A DNA stretch of 63,226 nt, taken from positions 1 to 63,226 of the forward strand of contig CAIWUU010000176.1 of the NCBI GenBank assembly GCA_903915955.1. Reading direction: 5' to 3'. Of this stretch, positions 54,389-63,226 are shown piece by piece (position 1 is the stretch's first letter; each line of letters begins with the position of its first letter). Made by a program: the position numbers and the translations under genes. Origin of the DNA: an uncultured Chlorobiaceae bacterium (GTDB lineage Bacteria > Bacteroidota > Chlorobiia > Chlorobiales > Chlorobiaceae). Under the pieces are notes generated by a model. It was not told where the DNA came from, searched no databases, and saw only the letters and a program-made list of their open reading frames with translations.

Positions 54389-54640
54389 CTATTTTTTTGC
54401 GTTAGCTGTTCGAACAACCTTCATGAGCACAAGCGCCATTCCAACCATGCCAACCACGACTCCCGCCAAAAGCAGTAATGGCGACGTACCAAGCTGAGTA
54501 TCTGCCCAATATCCCAGAAAGACAAAAAAAGCAAAGCTCGCTGCTATCTGTAAACCAATTCCCATATAATCAGAGACCGCACGAACTGAACGCCCAAATT
54601 TTTCAGGGAACCTCTCCTCATCAGGCATTGCCATCGTCAA
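54389..54640 (-). CDS. AtpZ/AtpI-family protein
   Basis: An 83-residue protein with two membrane segments: GIGLQIAASFAFFVFLGYWAD and LLLLAGVVVGMVGMALVLMK, joined by the polar loop TQLGTSP typical of the AtpZ/AtpI family. First gene of the atp operon. These proteins support Fo assembly or Mg2+/Ca2+ transport in other bacteria. Confidence 0.82.
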   Translation of the reverse strand: MTMAMPDEERFPEKFGRSVRAVSDYMGIGLQIAASFAFFVFLGYWADTQLGTSPLLLLAGVVVGMVGMALVLMKVVRTANAKK

Positions 54641-54873
54641 GCTCCTTAATCATGTTCATTCAGACAAGCAACACCGTACAGCAAAAAACAAAACCGGCTA
54701 TAAGCATGAAAAGCCAAGTTCTGGGTGAAGATACGACTACTTCCTTAAATAATGAATGCTTTACCGCAAATTCTCTCTCCATTAAAAAAGAGATTGATAA
54801 AAATCATATTTTTCCCGGAAGTACCAATCACAGGAATGAAAAACTTTTTCCATGCAAGTGCCAATAATAAAGA

Positions 54874-55689
54874 ATGATGACTGATTTAGCAGCAAAACAG
54901 GAGGCTAACAACGTAAATCCTTGCGGTTATCTCATACCGGCCATATTCAGTAAATACACGGGACTTGTCGCACTGCAAAGCACGAGAGCCGGGGGAGTGA
55001 GCGAGGGAGTGTACGCATCATTGAACCTCGGAAGCAATACCGGAGATAGAGAAGAAAGAGTTTATGAAAACACGCAGCGCCTGTGCGCAGCAGTCAGTAT
55101 TGATCGGAAAAAAATGGTGCGTTCGGAACAGGTCCACGGCACAGAGGTGCTTGTTGCCGAAAAACCAGGACAATACTGCGGCTACGACGCATTCATTACG
55201 AACAAAGAGAATCTCTTCCTCTCTATCTTTACCGCAGACTGCTACCCCATACTTCTTTTTGACCCCCGACACAACGCATCAGGAGCAGTTCATGCTGGCT
55301 GGAAAGGGGCCGCAGGTGAGATCGTGATCAAAACCATTGACGCGATGAAAAAAAACTTTGCCTCTATACCGGCAGAATTAATTGCCTGCATAGGGACAGG
55401 TATTTCAGCCGAAGCCTATGAAGTTAATCAAGAGGTAGCAAACGTATTTCGGACGGATGAAAGCAGGCCTTCAACCTTCTCGATGAAAAAGGATAAATAC
55501 CTGCTCGACCTTCGGCAGGTAAACTTCCGGCAACTGCTTGACGCAGGAATTCAGATATCGAATATTGAGCGCTCTTCCTTTTGCTCATATCGCGACAGCA
55601 ACCTTTTCTTCTCATACCGCCGCGATAAAGGAACAACCGGCCGAATGGTGAGCCTTATCGGTGTCAGCTCCAAAACGACAGTTACATAA
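54874..55689 (+). CDS. pgeF: Laccase-domain purine nucleosidase/peptidoglycan editing factor (YfiH/PgeF)
   Basis: Protein of 271 residues. Motifs TRAGGVSEGVYASLNLG, SEQVHGTEV, FTADCYPILLFD and AVHAGWKGA supply the zinc Cys and His residues of the family. Homologues act on adenosine, and E. coli PgeF stops wrong amino acids entering the peptidoglycan stem. It converges on, and overlaps by 8 bp, the CoA-transferase gene. Confidence 0.9.
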   Translation: MMTDLAAKQEANNVNPCGYLIPAIFSKYTGLVALQSTRAGGVSEGVYASLNLGSNTGDREERVYENTQRLCAAVSIDRKKMVRSEQVHGTEVLVAEKPGQYCGYDAFITNKENLFLSIFTADCYPILLFDPRHNASGAVHAGWKGAAGEIVIKTIDAMKKNFASIPAELIACIGTGISAEAYEVNQEVANVFRTDESRPSTFSMKKDKYLLDLRQVNFRQLLDAGIQISNIERSSFCSYRDSNLFFSYRRDKGTTGRMVSLIGVSSKTTVT

Positions 55690-56974
55690 AACGCCTGCCG
55701 TAAGAGCCATAAAGTTCATGGGCCTGACGAGATATCTCCTCCCTGAAATCGGGATGAGCTATACTTGCAAGCGCCTCGGCTCTCTGACGGAGATTTTTGC
55801 CATGGAGATTAACAATACCAAACTCTGTAACAACATACCGCACATGCGCTCTTGTAGTAACCACCCCTGCCCCTGGCTTGAGCATCGGAACAATTCTGGA
55901 GAGTCCATGTTTTGTGGTGGATGGTAAAGCAATAATCGGCTTGCCTCCCCTGGACAGGGCGGCCCCGCGAATAAAGTCCATCTGGCCACCGACACCGGAA
56001 TAGTATTTCTGCCCGATTGAATCGGCACATACCTGGCCGGACATATCAATTTCAAGAGCGCTGTTAATGGCTGTCACGCGAGGATTTCTTCTTATCTCCC
56101 TGGTATCGTTGACAAAATCGGAAGGAAGCATTTCAACGAGCGGATTATCGTCAACAAAGTCGTAGAGCCGCCGCGTGCCCACGAGAAAACTGGCGACAAT
56201 TATCTCCCGATGACTCCGCTTCTGACTGCCATTTATCACGCCTTTTTCAACAAGATCAATCACTCCATCCGAGAACATTTCAGAATGAATACCCAGATCC
56301 CTGTGTCCGGAAAGCGCTGCAAGGGTGGCATCTGGAATTGCACCGATACCCATCTGCAAGGTAGCGCCATCCTCAACAATGGAGGCTATATGACGGCCGA
56401 TACGAATCTCAACATCTTCGAGAACATGACGAGGAGTCTCTGGAAGAGGATCATCCACCTCTACCATCGCATGAATTTTACTGGCATGCAGCAAACCCTC
56501 ACCGTGCGTACGAGGCATTTGGGGGTTCACCTGTGCAATGACGAGTCTGGCAGACTGCACTGCCGCCAAAGTGGCATCAACCGAAACCCCAAGCGAACAG
56601 TAACCATGTCGATCAGGTGGAGAGACATGAACAAGAGCTACATCAAGCGGAAGAACTCTGTCGTAAAAAAGGGAAGGAACATCGCTCAAAAACACAGGAA
56701 TGGAATCACCGTCCCCTTGCTGAACAGATTGTCTTACATTTTTTCCAACAAACAACGCGTTGAGCCTGAAGCTTTCCCGGTACTCCGGCCTTGCGTATGC
56801 AGCCTCGCCCTCAGTATGAAGACTGACAATTTCAACATTTTTTAACTCGGAGGCTCTCCGAACCATCGCGTCAATCAAACGTTGCGGCGTTGCTGCCGCA
56901 GTATGCAAGAATACCCTGTCCCCTGACTTGATTTTTGCTACCGCATCTTCTGCGGAAAGCGTACAATAGCGCAT
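55682..56974 (-). CDS. Acetyl-CoA hydrolase/CoA-transferase family protein
   Basis: Protein of 430 residues of the 4-hydroxybutyrate CoA-transferase/acetyl-CoA hydrolase type: VHVSPPDRHGYCSLGVSVD, MGIGAIPDATLAALSGH, GLHTEMF-like GIHSEMFSDG (active Glu), YYSGVGGQMDFIRGA, and FGIVNLHGKNLRQRAEAL near the end. It likely moves CoA between short acyl groups; the substrates are unknown. It lies 9 bp after ftsZ. Confidence 0.88.
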   Translation of the reverse strand: MRYCTLSAEDAVAKIKSGDRVFLHTAAATPQRLIDAMVRRASELKNVEIVSLHTEGEAAYARPEYRESFRLNALFVGKNVRQSVQQGDGDSIPVFLSDVPSLFYDRVLPLDVALVHVSPPDRHGYCSLGVSVDATLAAVQSARLVIAQVNPQMPRTHGEGLLHASKIHAMVEVDDPLPETPRHVLEDVEIRIGRHIASIVEDGATLQMGIGAIPDATLAALSGHRDLGIHSEMFSDGVIDLVEKGVINGSQKRSHREIIVASFLVGTRRLYDFVDDNPLVEMLPSDFVNDTREIRRNPRVTAINSALEIDMSGQVCADSIGQKYYSGVGGQMDFIRGAALSRGGKPIIALPSTTKHGLSRIVPMLKPGAGVVTTRAHVRYVVTEFGIVNLHGKNLRQRAEALASIAHPDFREEISRQAHELYGSYGRRFM

Positions 56975-56983
56975 AAACCCTTT

Positions 56984-58276
56984 TTAATTTCCGTTATTTT
57001 TCCGACGAAGATATGCAGGAGTGTCGGATAAACCTTTCTGAATTATATTTTCGCGCTCTCCTCTTTCCCCTGCAAGCAACGAACTTTGATCTGTCTCCTG
57101 AACATGATTGCTCCTCAGACCCACATCGTGCGGGTCACTGATCGACAACTGCCTGCGAATATAGGCTGGAATCCGCAAATCCTCTTCCTGCCGTTCAGCA
57201 TAGTGAGAAACTGGCTTTCGCCCTGCGGCTGAAACCTGCCCGGATCTCATTCCAGGCACTGCGGCAACAGGACGTCGAGCCGTTGGTACCTTCCCGTCGT
57301 CCTGATCTTTTCGCTTGAAACCCGTAACGATAACGGTAACCCTGATCTCACCCGATACCTGCGGCTCATCAACATATCCGTTAATAATCTTTGCTTCACT
57401 GCCAACCTGCTCTTCAATATAGTTCATGGCATCCGACATGTCACGCATGGTGACCTGTCCAGTAATGTTGACCAGAACCCCTTTCGCGCCTTTTATTGAC
57501 ACTCCTTCAAGAAGAGGGCTGTTGATCGCGTCGGATGATGCCTTCAGCGCGCGGCGTTCACCTGCGGCAGCCGCAGAGCCCATAACGGCATCACCTGCTC
57601 CGGACATAATGCTCCGGACATCAGCAAAGTCAACATTGACATGCCCGTGCCGGGTAATAATGTCTGCAATCCCCTTGGCGGCCCGGTAAAGAACGTCGTT
57701 GGCCATATTGAATGCCTCAGTGGCGCTTACTCCCTCTTCGGCAATACTGAGAATTTTCTCATTTTCGACAAGAATAAGTGTATCAATATATTTGCGAAGT
57801 TCGGCTATTCCTCCATCTGCAATTTTCGACTTGACCTGCCCCTCAAAGTTAAACGGCCGCGTAACAACGCCAATGGTAAGTATCCCCATATTCCTTGCAA
57901 TAGAGGCAATCACCGGCGCTGCGCCCGTCCCCGTCCCCTTGCCCATGCCTGCCGCAATAAAAACCAGGTCAGCTCCACGGAGCTGAGCCGCAATAATCTC
58001 TCTGTCGTCTTCGGCTGCCTGACGACCTTTGGCAGGATCTGCTCCAGCTCCAAGTCCACTTGTCGCCTTTTTTCCTATCTGCACCCTGAGAGGAGCTTTA
58101 GAATTCAGAAGCGCCTGACGGTCCGTATTAAAGACTATATATTCAACACCACTTATTTTCCGGTCGATCATATTGTTTACCGCATTACCGCCACAACCGC
58201 CGACCCCGACAATCCTTATCGTCACACCTTTGCCTTGATCATTGTCAAACAGACCAGGATCCAGTTCAAATGCCAT
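56984..58276 (-). CDS. ftsZ: Cell-division tubulin homologue FtsZ
   Basis: Forms the cytokinetic ring. The 430 residues comprise GTP-site [15 protein letters not shown], tubulin signature [15 protein letters not shown] and T7 loop [12 protein letters not shown] long linker and a C-terminal peptide ending [10 protein letters not shown] serve to bind FtsA. The order murG-murC-ftsQ-ftsA-ftsZ is the compact dcw end. Confidence 0.97.
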   Translation of the reverse strand: MAFELDPGLFDNDQGKGVTIRIVGVGGCGGNAVNNMIDRKISGVEYIVFNTDRQALLNSKAPLRVQIGKKATSGLGAGADPAKGRQAAEDDREIIAAQLRGADLVFIAAGMGKGTGTGAAPVIASIARNMGILTIGVVTRPFNFEGQVKSKIADGGIAELRKYIDTLILVENEKILSIAEEGVSATEAFNMANDVLYRAAKGIADIITRHGHVNVDFADVRSIMSGAGDAVMGSAAAAGERRALKASSDAINSPLLEGVSIKGAKGVLVNITGQVTMRDMSDAMNYIEEQVGSEAKIINGYVDEPQVSGEIRVTVIVTGFKRKDQDDGKVPTARRPVAAVPGMRSGQVSAAGRKPVSHYAERQEEDLRIPAYIRRQLSISDPHDVGLRSNHVQETDQSSLLAGERGERENIIQKGLSDTPAYLRRKNNGN

Positions 58277-58318
58277 CGTTCATCTCCACGTTAAAACGCA
58301 CTTATTCTCTTTCACTCA

Positions 58319-59620
58319 TCAGAGATTATCCCAAAATTTCTTCACACGGTCTACAATCTTTTTCCCCGCAGGAGTCTGTTCATGCGCTTCTGACTGCTCC
58401 TCTGAGCCTGAGAGAACATCACTCGGAAGAACCTCAGCTGTCGCAGCAAAACTTTGATTCACCGCGAGGTTATTCTGAAAGGCATGAGCAACAAGACCCA
58501 TAACCGTTGCATACATAGGGTTATTAACCGAGCCCTTGATCCCGCCGGAAACCCCTTCCGGGTAACCTATTCGAACATCAAGGCCAAGAATATCATGAGT
58601 CAGCTCCTCTGTGCCTGGCAGAAGTGACCCACCTCCCGTTATAATAGCGCCAGCATTAAGATACTCGTAATAGCCTGAACGTTTAACAGAGTCACGGACA
58701 AGTTCCAAAATCTCCATCATCCTCGCCTCGATGATCATTGTCAACGAACTCTTTGGCACGGACTTCTGTGGACGCCCTTCTATTCCCTCAATAAGAAGCT
58801 CCTCATCCTCTCCACTCAGCTTGCTGTATGCACATCCATGCTTTATTTTGAGATCTTCTGCGACCTCGTAGAGTGCTCTGACGCCATGGGCAATATCATG
58901 AGTAACGTCATTGGCGGCCACCTTGATAACCTCCGAATAGCGAATAGCTCCATCAATATAGATCGCGACTTCTGTTGTGCCGCCACCAATATCAATGACA
59001 ACCACACCACTTTTCTTCTCACGCTCTTTCATGACCGCTATACCCGAAGCAACAGGCTCAAAGGTAATGGCGCTGATCTCCAGACCCGCCTTTTCGACAC
59101 ACTGCCTGATATTGCGAATTTTAGTTCTCAAACCCACAACAATATAGGCACTGCCTCTCATGGTCGTCCCGGCCATACCTATCGGGTCAAGAAGTCCCTC
59201 CTGGTCGTCAACAATAAATTCCTGTGGAATGACATGAATAATTTCATGATCTATATCCAGATATCGAATATTGGTCTTCGCCTTCTCCAAAAACCGCTTC
59301 ACATCCGACTCATTGACAATTCCAGTCTGGTTGATACTGATTTCCGAGTTACTGTGAATACAGTGAACATGCGCACCGGAGATCCCGACATCAACACCGT
59401 GAATACGAATAGAGGATTCTCGCTCAGCATCAGCAACTGCCGCCCTGATAGCCGCCACCGTCTTATTGATATTGACAACCGTAGCCCGTTGGAGACCATC
59501 AGAATTAGAACGACCTTTGCCAAGAACATTAAGCTTGCCGATCTCATCCTTTTCGGCCACCACAACGCACACCTTCGTCGTTCCTATATCAAGACCAACC
59601 GCAATATTGCTTTTCAGCAT
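58319..59620 (-). CDS. ftsA: Cell-division protein FtsA
   Basis: Actin-like tether of FtsZ to the membrane. The 433 residues carry VGLDIGTTKVCVVVAE (phosphate 1), VVVIDIGGGTTEVAIY (phosphate 2), ITGGGSLLPG (adenosine) and a C-terminal amphipathic end RVKKFWDNL for membrane binding. Confidence 0.96.
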   Translation of the reverse strand: MLKSNIAVGLDIGTTKVCVVVAEKDEIGKLNVLGKGRSNSDGLQRATVVNINKTVAAIRAAVADAERESSIRIHGVDVGISGAHVHCIHSNSEISINQTGIVNESDVKRFLEKAKTNIRYLDIDHEIIHVIPQEFIVDDQEGLLDPIGMAGTTMRGSAYIVVGLRTKIRNIRQCVEKAGLEISAITFEPVASGIAVMKEREKKSGVVVIDIGGGTTEVAIYIDGAIRYSEVIKVAANDVTHDIAHGVRALYEVAEDLKIKHGCAYSKLSGEDEELLIEGIEGRPQKSVPKSSLTMIIEARMMEILELVRDSVKRSGYYEYLNAGAIITGGGSLLPGTEELTHDILGLDVRIGYPEGVSGGIKGSVNNPMYATVMGLVAHAFQNNLAVNQSFAATAEVLPSDVLSGSEEQSEAHEQTPAGKKIVDRVKKFWDNL

Positions 59621-59641
59621 TGTTCTACTCTTACCTTATTA

Positions 59642-60508
59642 TCACTGGGTAATACCCGGTTGGATCTCTGGAGAAGGAGGTCGCGTTGTAAAGATCCTCT
59701 CTCCGAACCGCAGATCAACCGTGTCATAAAAGCCAAACCCTTTTTTCGAAACAACCTTTTGCCAGAATATCTCAAATTTTTTCAACTTTTCCTTAAAGTT
59801 GCCATCATTACCAATAATAAACCGGGTGGGTTCCTGAACGGCAATACACCAACTCAAATTGTTCGCAGCAAGATGCAATTCCCTGATAAGCAGGCGGGCG
59901 TAATCTGTCTTTGAAAGAGCATCAAGAAATTGGAGGATCAAGACAACATCCCTCCGGTCAAGTTGCTGGAGACCATTCTCGTTCATGGTCAAACGGTTTA
60001 CTCCACCAATTAAAAACAGATCAGGGAAACGGGCGCCAACCTCTTTTCTCAAGGGAAGAAGAAATCCTTCACGATCGATAACCATGGTACTGCGCCCAAG
60101 AAGTGCCAGCGCAACAGGCTCCCGCTCTATAACCTTGACACGAACGATGCCGTTCAGCTCCTTATTAATTACCGCATCCCTGAGATAGGGAAGAACCATA
60201 ATCCGCAGCTTTATCTCATTTGTATCAAGCCCCTGAAGATTTGCCCCTTTATACTCTGCCATGCGTGACAGTAGTTCAGGTTCAGGAATAATCGACTCCC
60301 CATACACAACAAACCCACGAACTACCACCTCTTTTTTCCATCGTGACGCAGAGGTGGCCAAGGCCGCCAGAGCAACAACGACAGCGATGATAATAAATAA
60401 CAGCACAAACCTGCGGCCAGCAGGGCCAGGAACTGCATTGAGCGGTGATTCCGTGGGCGTAGGCTCCGTAAGATAATCAGGATAGTCCCTCGATTCGGAA
60501 TCAGGCAT
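59642..60508 (-). CDS. ftsQ: Cell-division protein FtsQ
   Basis: Protein of 288 residues: a Pro-rich cytoplasmic start, one membrane segment (FVLLFIIIAVVVALAALA), a POTRA domain (VVVRGFVVYGESIIPEPELL) and a beta domain (VKVIEREPVALALLG). Divisome scaffold linking FtsA/FtsZ with FtsB/FtsL. Follows murC by 51 bp. Confidence 0.92.
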   Translation of the reverse strand: MPDSESRDYPDYLTEPTPTESPLNAVPGPAGRRFVLLFIIIAVVVALAALATSASRWKKEVVVRGFVVYGESIIPEPELLSRMAEYKGANLQGLDTNEIKLRIMVLPYLRDAVINKELNGIVRVKVIEREPVALALLGRSTMVIDREGFLLPLRKEVGARFPDLFLIGGVNRLTMNENGLQQLDRRDVVLILQFLDALSKTDYARLLIRELHLAANNLSWCIAVQEPTRFIIGNDGNFKEKLKKFEIFWQKVVSKKGFGFYDTVDLRFGERIFTTRPPSPEIQPGITQ

Positions 60509-60559
60509 AACACAATCTTTTTTCTTTCATAACAAACACTGCTTGATCTGTCCAACCCA

Positions 60560-61951
60560 TCAGAGTGACTTGCAGGATTCGGCGACTCTTGATGCAAGAT
60601 GGGTAATATCTCCGGCTCCCATAAAAAGGAGCATATTTCCGTTGGCTGCCTGCTCCATGATTGCCGAAAACAGAGCCTCTTGATCAGCAATATACTCAAC
60701 ATGCTTTCCTCCTGCCTTTCGAACAGCCGCAGCAACCAGTTCAGCCCCGACACCGGGATAATCAGCCGCCTTCTCACGTGAAGGATAGATATCTGCCACA
60801 TAGACCATATCTGCCCGTGAGAGCGCCCAACCATATTCATCGGCAAACTCCCTCGTACGGGAAAAGAGGTGTGGCTGAAAAATTGCGACGACCCTGGAGT
60901 CAAGCCATCCACCTTTTGCCGCTCTGACCGTCGCCTTGACCTCTGAAGGATGATGAGCGTAATCGTCCACCACCATCAGTCCCGAATTATTACTGTATTT
61001 CACCTGGAACCTTCTTCTCATGCCGGTGTATCGACCTAATCCTGCAATAAGTTTTTCAGGCAGAATTCCCAACTCCACTCCTGCGGAAAAAGCCGCCAGG
61101 GCATTGAGCACATTGTGGCGCCCAGGAACATTGATACAGACATTGCGGTACTCATGACCGTAAGCCTTTACCGTGAAGATGGCACGCTCTTTTTCAAGAA
61201 GCAGATCAGAAGCCATAACATCCGCAGGCTCATCAATACCGAATGTCGTATAGAGGCGGTTCATCAACGGGATAATCTTTCTGATCTCCGGCCAATCAAC
61301 ACAACAGATAACCCTGCCGTAAAAAGGCACTTTATTCGCGAAGGCAATAAAGGCCTGTTTCAGCTCATCCAGCGTTCCATAGGTATCCATGTGCTCTGAT
61401 TCAAGGCTGTTGACAATGGCAATGGTCGGGGTAAGCCTCAGAAAAGCGCGATCATACTCATCAGCCTCAATAACCATATATTTACCCTCACCAACCACAG
61501 TGCTCCCTTTAAGATAGTCCGATATACCTCCAATCATGACGGTCGGCAACTCCCCTGATTCGATAAGCATGGTGGCAATCATCGCTGTCGTGGTCGTCTT
61601 GCCGTGCGTCCCGGAGATACATATTCCATATTTATAGCGCATAAGCTCGCCAAGCATCTCGTCCCGTTTGACCACCGGAATACCCGCTTTTCGGGCGGCA
61701 ATGATTTCAATATTCTCCTCCGGCCTGATCGCAGAGGAGTAGACCACCACATCACACGAGGTGACCTGCTCGGCCCGGTGACCACGATAAATTATTGCAC
61801 CATGTTCAACCAGCTTGTCGGTCACCTCCCCTGACAATAGATCAGAACCAGTTACCCCGAAACCTGACTTGAGGAGCAACTCCGCAATGGCGCTCATGCC
61901 AGCTCCGCCTATACCTACAATATGAACACTTTTTGTTCTTCCCAGTTCCAT
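60560..61951 (-). CDS. murC: UDP-N-acetylmuramate:L-alanine ligase
   Basis: Adds L-Ala to UDP-MurNAc. The 463 residues begin with the UDP-binding [19 protein letters not shown], then the ATP P-loop [15 protein letters not shown], and the Mur ligase motif in [14 protein letters not shown]. It lies 12 bp after murG. Its substrate is also the product of the proposed MurNAc salvage operon at 33.8-38.4 kb. Confidence 0.96.
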   Translation of the reverse strand: MELGRTKSVHIVGIGGAGMSAIAELLLKSGFGVTGSDLLSGEVTDKLVEHGAIIYRGHRAEQVTSCDVVVYSSAIRPEENIEIIAARKAGIPVVKRDEMLGELMRYKYGICISGTHGKTTTTAMIATMLIESGELPTVMIGGISDYLKGSTVVGEGKYMVIEADEYDRAFLRLTPTIAIVNSLESEHMDTYGTLDELKQAFIAFANKVPFYGRVICCVDWPEIRKIIPLMNRLYTTFGIDEPADVMASDLLLEKERAIFTVKAYGHEYRNVCINVPGRHNVLNALAAFSAGVELGILPEKLIAGLGRYTGMRRRFQVKYSNNSGLMVVDDYAHHPSEVKATVRAAKGGWLDSRVVAIFQPHLFSRTREFADEYGWALSRADMVYVADIYPSREKAADYPGVGAELVAAAVRKAGGKHVEYIADQEALFSAIMEQAANGNMLLFMGAGDITHLASRVAESCKSL

Positions 61952-61963
61952 GAGTCCGATTCT

Positions 61964-63061
61964 TTAATGTTTTTGAGCAAGCGCAATAATCCGCACCGCA
62001 AGCTGATGAGCAGCATCAGGATAGGCCAATTTTCGGGAGGCTTCACCCATGTTCCGCAAATTTTCAGAATTATTCAATAATGCAAGAATAGTATTTACCG
62101 CACTCTCACCGGCAAGCGAGTCATCTTCAACCACAAGAGCAGCGCCTCCCGTTACCAGCGCTTTTGCATTATGACGCTGATGGTCACCCGTTGCAAACGG
62201 ATAGGGAACAAGAACCGACGGCTTGCCCAAATTGGTCAGTTCGGCAATGGATGAGGCACCGGCACGGCAGAGCACAAGATCGGCTGCGCTGTATGCTGCC
62301 CCCATCTCTTCAATGTAAGGCGCAATCCAGAGATGGGGGGAAGGCTTCGCCAACCCCTTGATGCGCTCATAATCAAGGGCTCCTGTCTGCCAGAGAAGAT
62401 TTGCTGAAGCAGTAATCTTGCCAAGGTGCTGAAGCACGGCGTTGTTGATTGCACGGGCACCTCTACTCCCTCCAAAGACCAGCAGTGTAGGGCGCTCTTC
62501 ACGCAAGCCAAAACGAGCACGCGCACGAGACCGCTCTTCGACCTCAAACGATCTCGCTGGATTACCGGTGACAAAAATCCGCCGGGTTTTTGGAAGAAAT
62601 CGGCGTGCATCCTCAAAAGAGAGATGCACCTCACTGGCAAGCGCAGCAAGCAGTTTTGTCGTCACACCCGGAAAGGCATTCTGCTCCTGGATAAGTGTTT
62701 TTTTCCGCATAAGCTGGGCAGCAAGGAGCAGTGGCGCACTCACAAATCCGCCAGTACCTACAACAACATCGGGAGCCTCGCGATGAACCAGAGCAATGGC
62801 TCGAATCAGAGCAGCGGCAAAATCAGCAAGAACGCCAAAATTAGCGGCGATGGTTGCAAGCGAGAGTCCCCGCTTCAGACCTCTGACTGGAATAAGATGA
62901 AGCTGATAACCAAGCCTGGGTACCTCAGACGCCTCAATGCCGCTGGTTGTACCAGCGAAAGAGATCTCCACATTCGGCAATAGCTTCCTGAGCTCTCCAG
63001 CCATGGCAATACCGGGATATAAATGACCGCCAGTTCCTCCGCCTGCAAAAAGAACCTTCAC
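61964..63061 (-). CDS. murG: Undecaprenyl-PP-MurNAc-pentapeptide GlcNAc transferase
   Basis: Makes lipid II from lipid I. The 365 residues have the GT28 fold: [17 protein letters not shown] (N-terminal G-loop), [29 protein letters not shown], and the donor site [17 protein letters not shown]. The start is GTG (63061-63059), preceded by a strong GGAGGAG ribosome-binding site. An IS3-type transposase ends 52 bp upstream. Confidence 0.96.
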   Translation of the reverse strand: MKVLFAGGGTGGHLYPGIAMAGELRKLLPNVEISFAGTTSGIEASEVPRLGYQLHLIPVRGLKRGLSLATIAANFGVLADFAAALIRAIALVHREAPDVVVGTGGFVSAPLLLAAQLMRKKTLIQEQNAFPGVTTKLLAALASEVHLSFEDARRFLPKTRRIFVTGNPARSFEVEERSRARARFGLREERPTLLVFGGSRGARAINNAVLQHLGKITASANLLWQTGALDYERIKGLAKPSPHLWIAPYIEEMGAAYSAADLVLCRAGASSIAELTNLGKPSVLVPYPFATGDHQRHNAKALVTGGAALVVEDDSLAGESAVNTILALLNNSENLRNMGEASRKLAYPDAAHQLAVRIIALAQKH

Positions 63062-63113
63062 GCGCTCCTCCCTTCAATGCCATCAGTGAACTTGCAACAG
63101 AAAAATGGACACA

Positions 63114-63226
63114 TTAAGAAGCCATAACTATTATTTGTTGTTTATTGCGTAAAAACTCAACAGGCGATTTATAGCCTAACGTTGAGTGTTTCCGTTTTCT
63201 GTTATAAAATACTTCAATGTATTCAA
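63114..63226 (-). mobile_element. IS3-family transposase, C-terminal end (cut by window edge)
   Basis: The minus strand reads [20 protein letters not shown] followed by [16 protein letters not shown] and stop (63116-63114), which is the conserved end of the rve integrase domain of IS3-family OrfB. The rest lies beyond the window. The IS end should fall between here and the murG ribosome-binding site (about 63068-63113), perhaps near the GGACACATT at 63107-63115. Confidence 0.88.

Overview
The window is about 63 kb of chromosome from a green sulfur bacterium (Chlorobi/Chlorobiota; Chlorobium or Pelodictyon type). The lineage call rests on a chlorosome envelope protein of the CsmB/CsmF type (38508-38732), on an F-type ATP synthase locus with Fo and delta genes but no alpha, beta, gamma or epsilon gene beside them, and on the general gene content. 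I cannot name a species. Nearly all of the sequence is core-genome coding. Accessory features are a toxin-antitoxin pair and a broken DUF2283 gene at the left end, a giant repeat adhesin in the middle, and the tail of an IS3-type transposase at the right edge.

Layout. 0.1-1.1 kb: MazF/PemK toxin with its antitoxin and a frameshifted DUF2283 remnant. 1.1-3.9 kb: M23 peptidase, metallophosphoesterase and prfB, where prfB carries a programmed +1 frameshift. 4.1-9.6 kb: GlgE and a TreS-maltokinase fusion, which together turn trehalose into alpha-glucan. 9.6-12 kb: mazG and mnmE. 12-28 kb: a redox and envelope district with a FISUMP-domain protein, System II cytochrome c maturation proteins (CcsA and ResB types), a dihaem cytochrome made by internal duplication, a Cyc2-like cytochrome-porin, TlpA, DUF4266 lipoprotein, DUF3570 protein, a 1534-residue Ig-repeat/RTX adhesin, ApbE and DsbD, then RlpA. 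28.5-33.9 kb: kup, terC, a conserved small protein, a pentapeptide-repeat protein and an NAD(P)-binding protein. 33.8-38.4 kb: a four-gene operon that looks like N-acetylmuramic acid salvage (SSS transporter, NamZ, MurU-like and AmgK-like proteins). 38.5-45.6 kb: chlorosome protein, succinate dehydrogenase/fumarate reductase, a cyclase, an alpha/beta hydrolase, a second RlpA and a deoxyhypusine synthase-like protein. 45.7-51.3 kb: SRP RNA, trpS, a HAD phosphatase, argS, nadD, a BamD-like lipoprotein and tRNA-Ala. 51.4-54.6 kb: atpH-F-E-B and two small membrane genes. 54.9-57 kb: pgeF and a CoA-transferase. 57-63.1 kb: ftsZ, ftsA, ftsQ, murC and murG, with the IS remnant just upstream of murG.

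The most interesting material is at 12-28 kb. Three promoters there, driving the FISUMP protein, the tlpA operon and the adhesin, share the same architecture: four TTTAAG-like boxes with an 11-bp period, the first box exactly 50 bp from a -10 hexamer. This suggests one OmpR/PhoB-type regulon for envelope genes. In the same district the DUF3570 protein carries an Asp-x-x-Ser-Gly-Ala-Ser motif like the acceptor site of ApbE flavin transferases, and apbE is a neighbour. A testable picture is a cell-surface electron-transfer module in which System II, TlpA and DsbD mature c-type cytochromes, the Cyc2-like protein works at the outer membrane, and DUF3570 may carry covalent FMN. The ApbE shows no export signal, which is a real difficulty for that picture.
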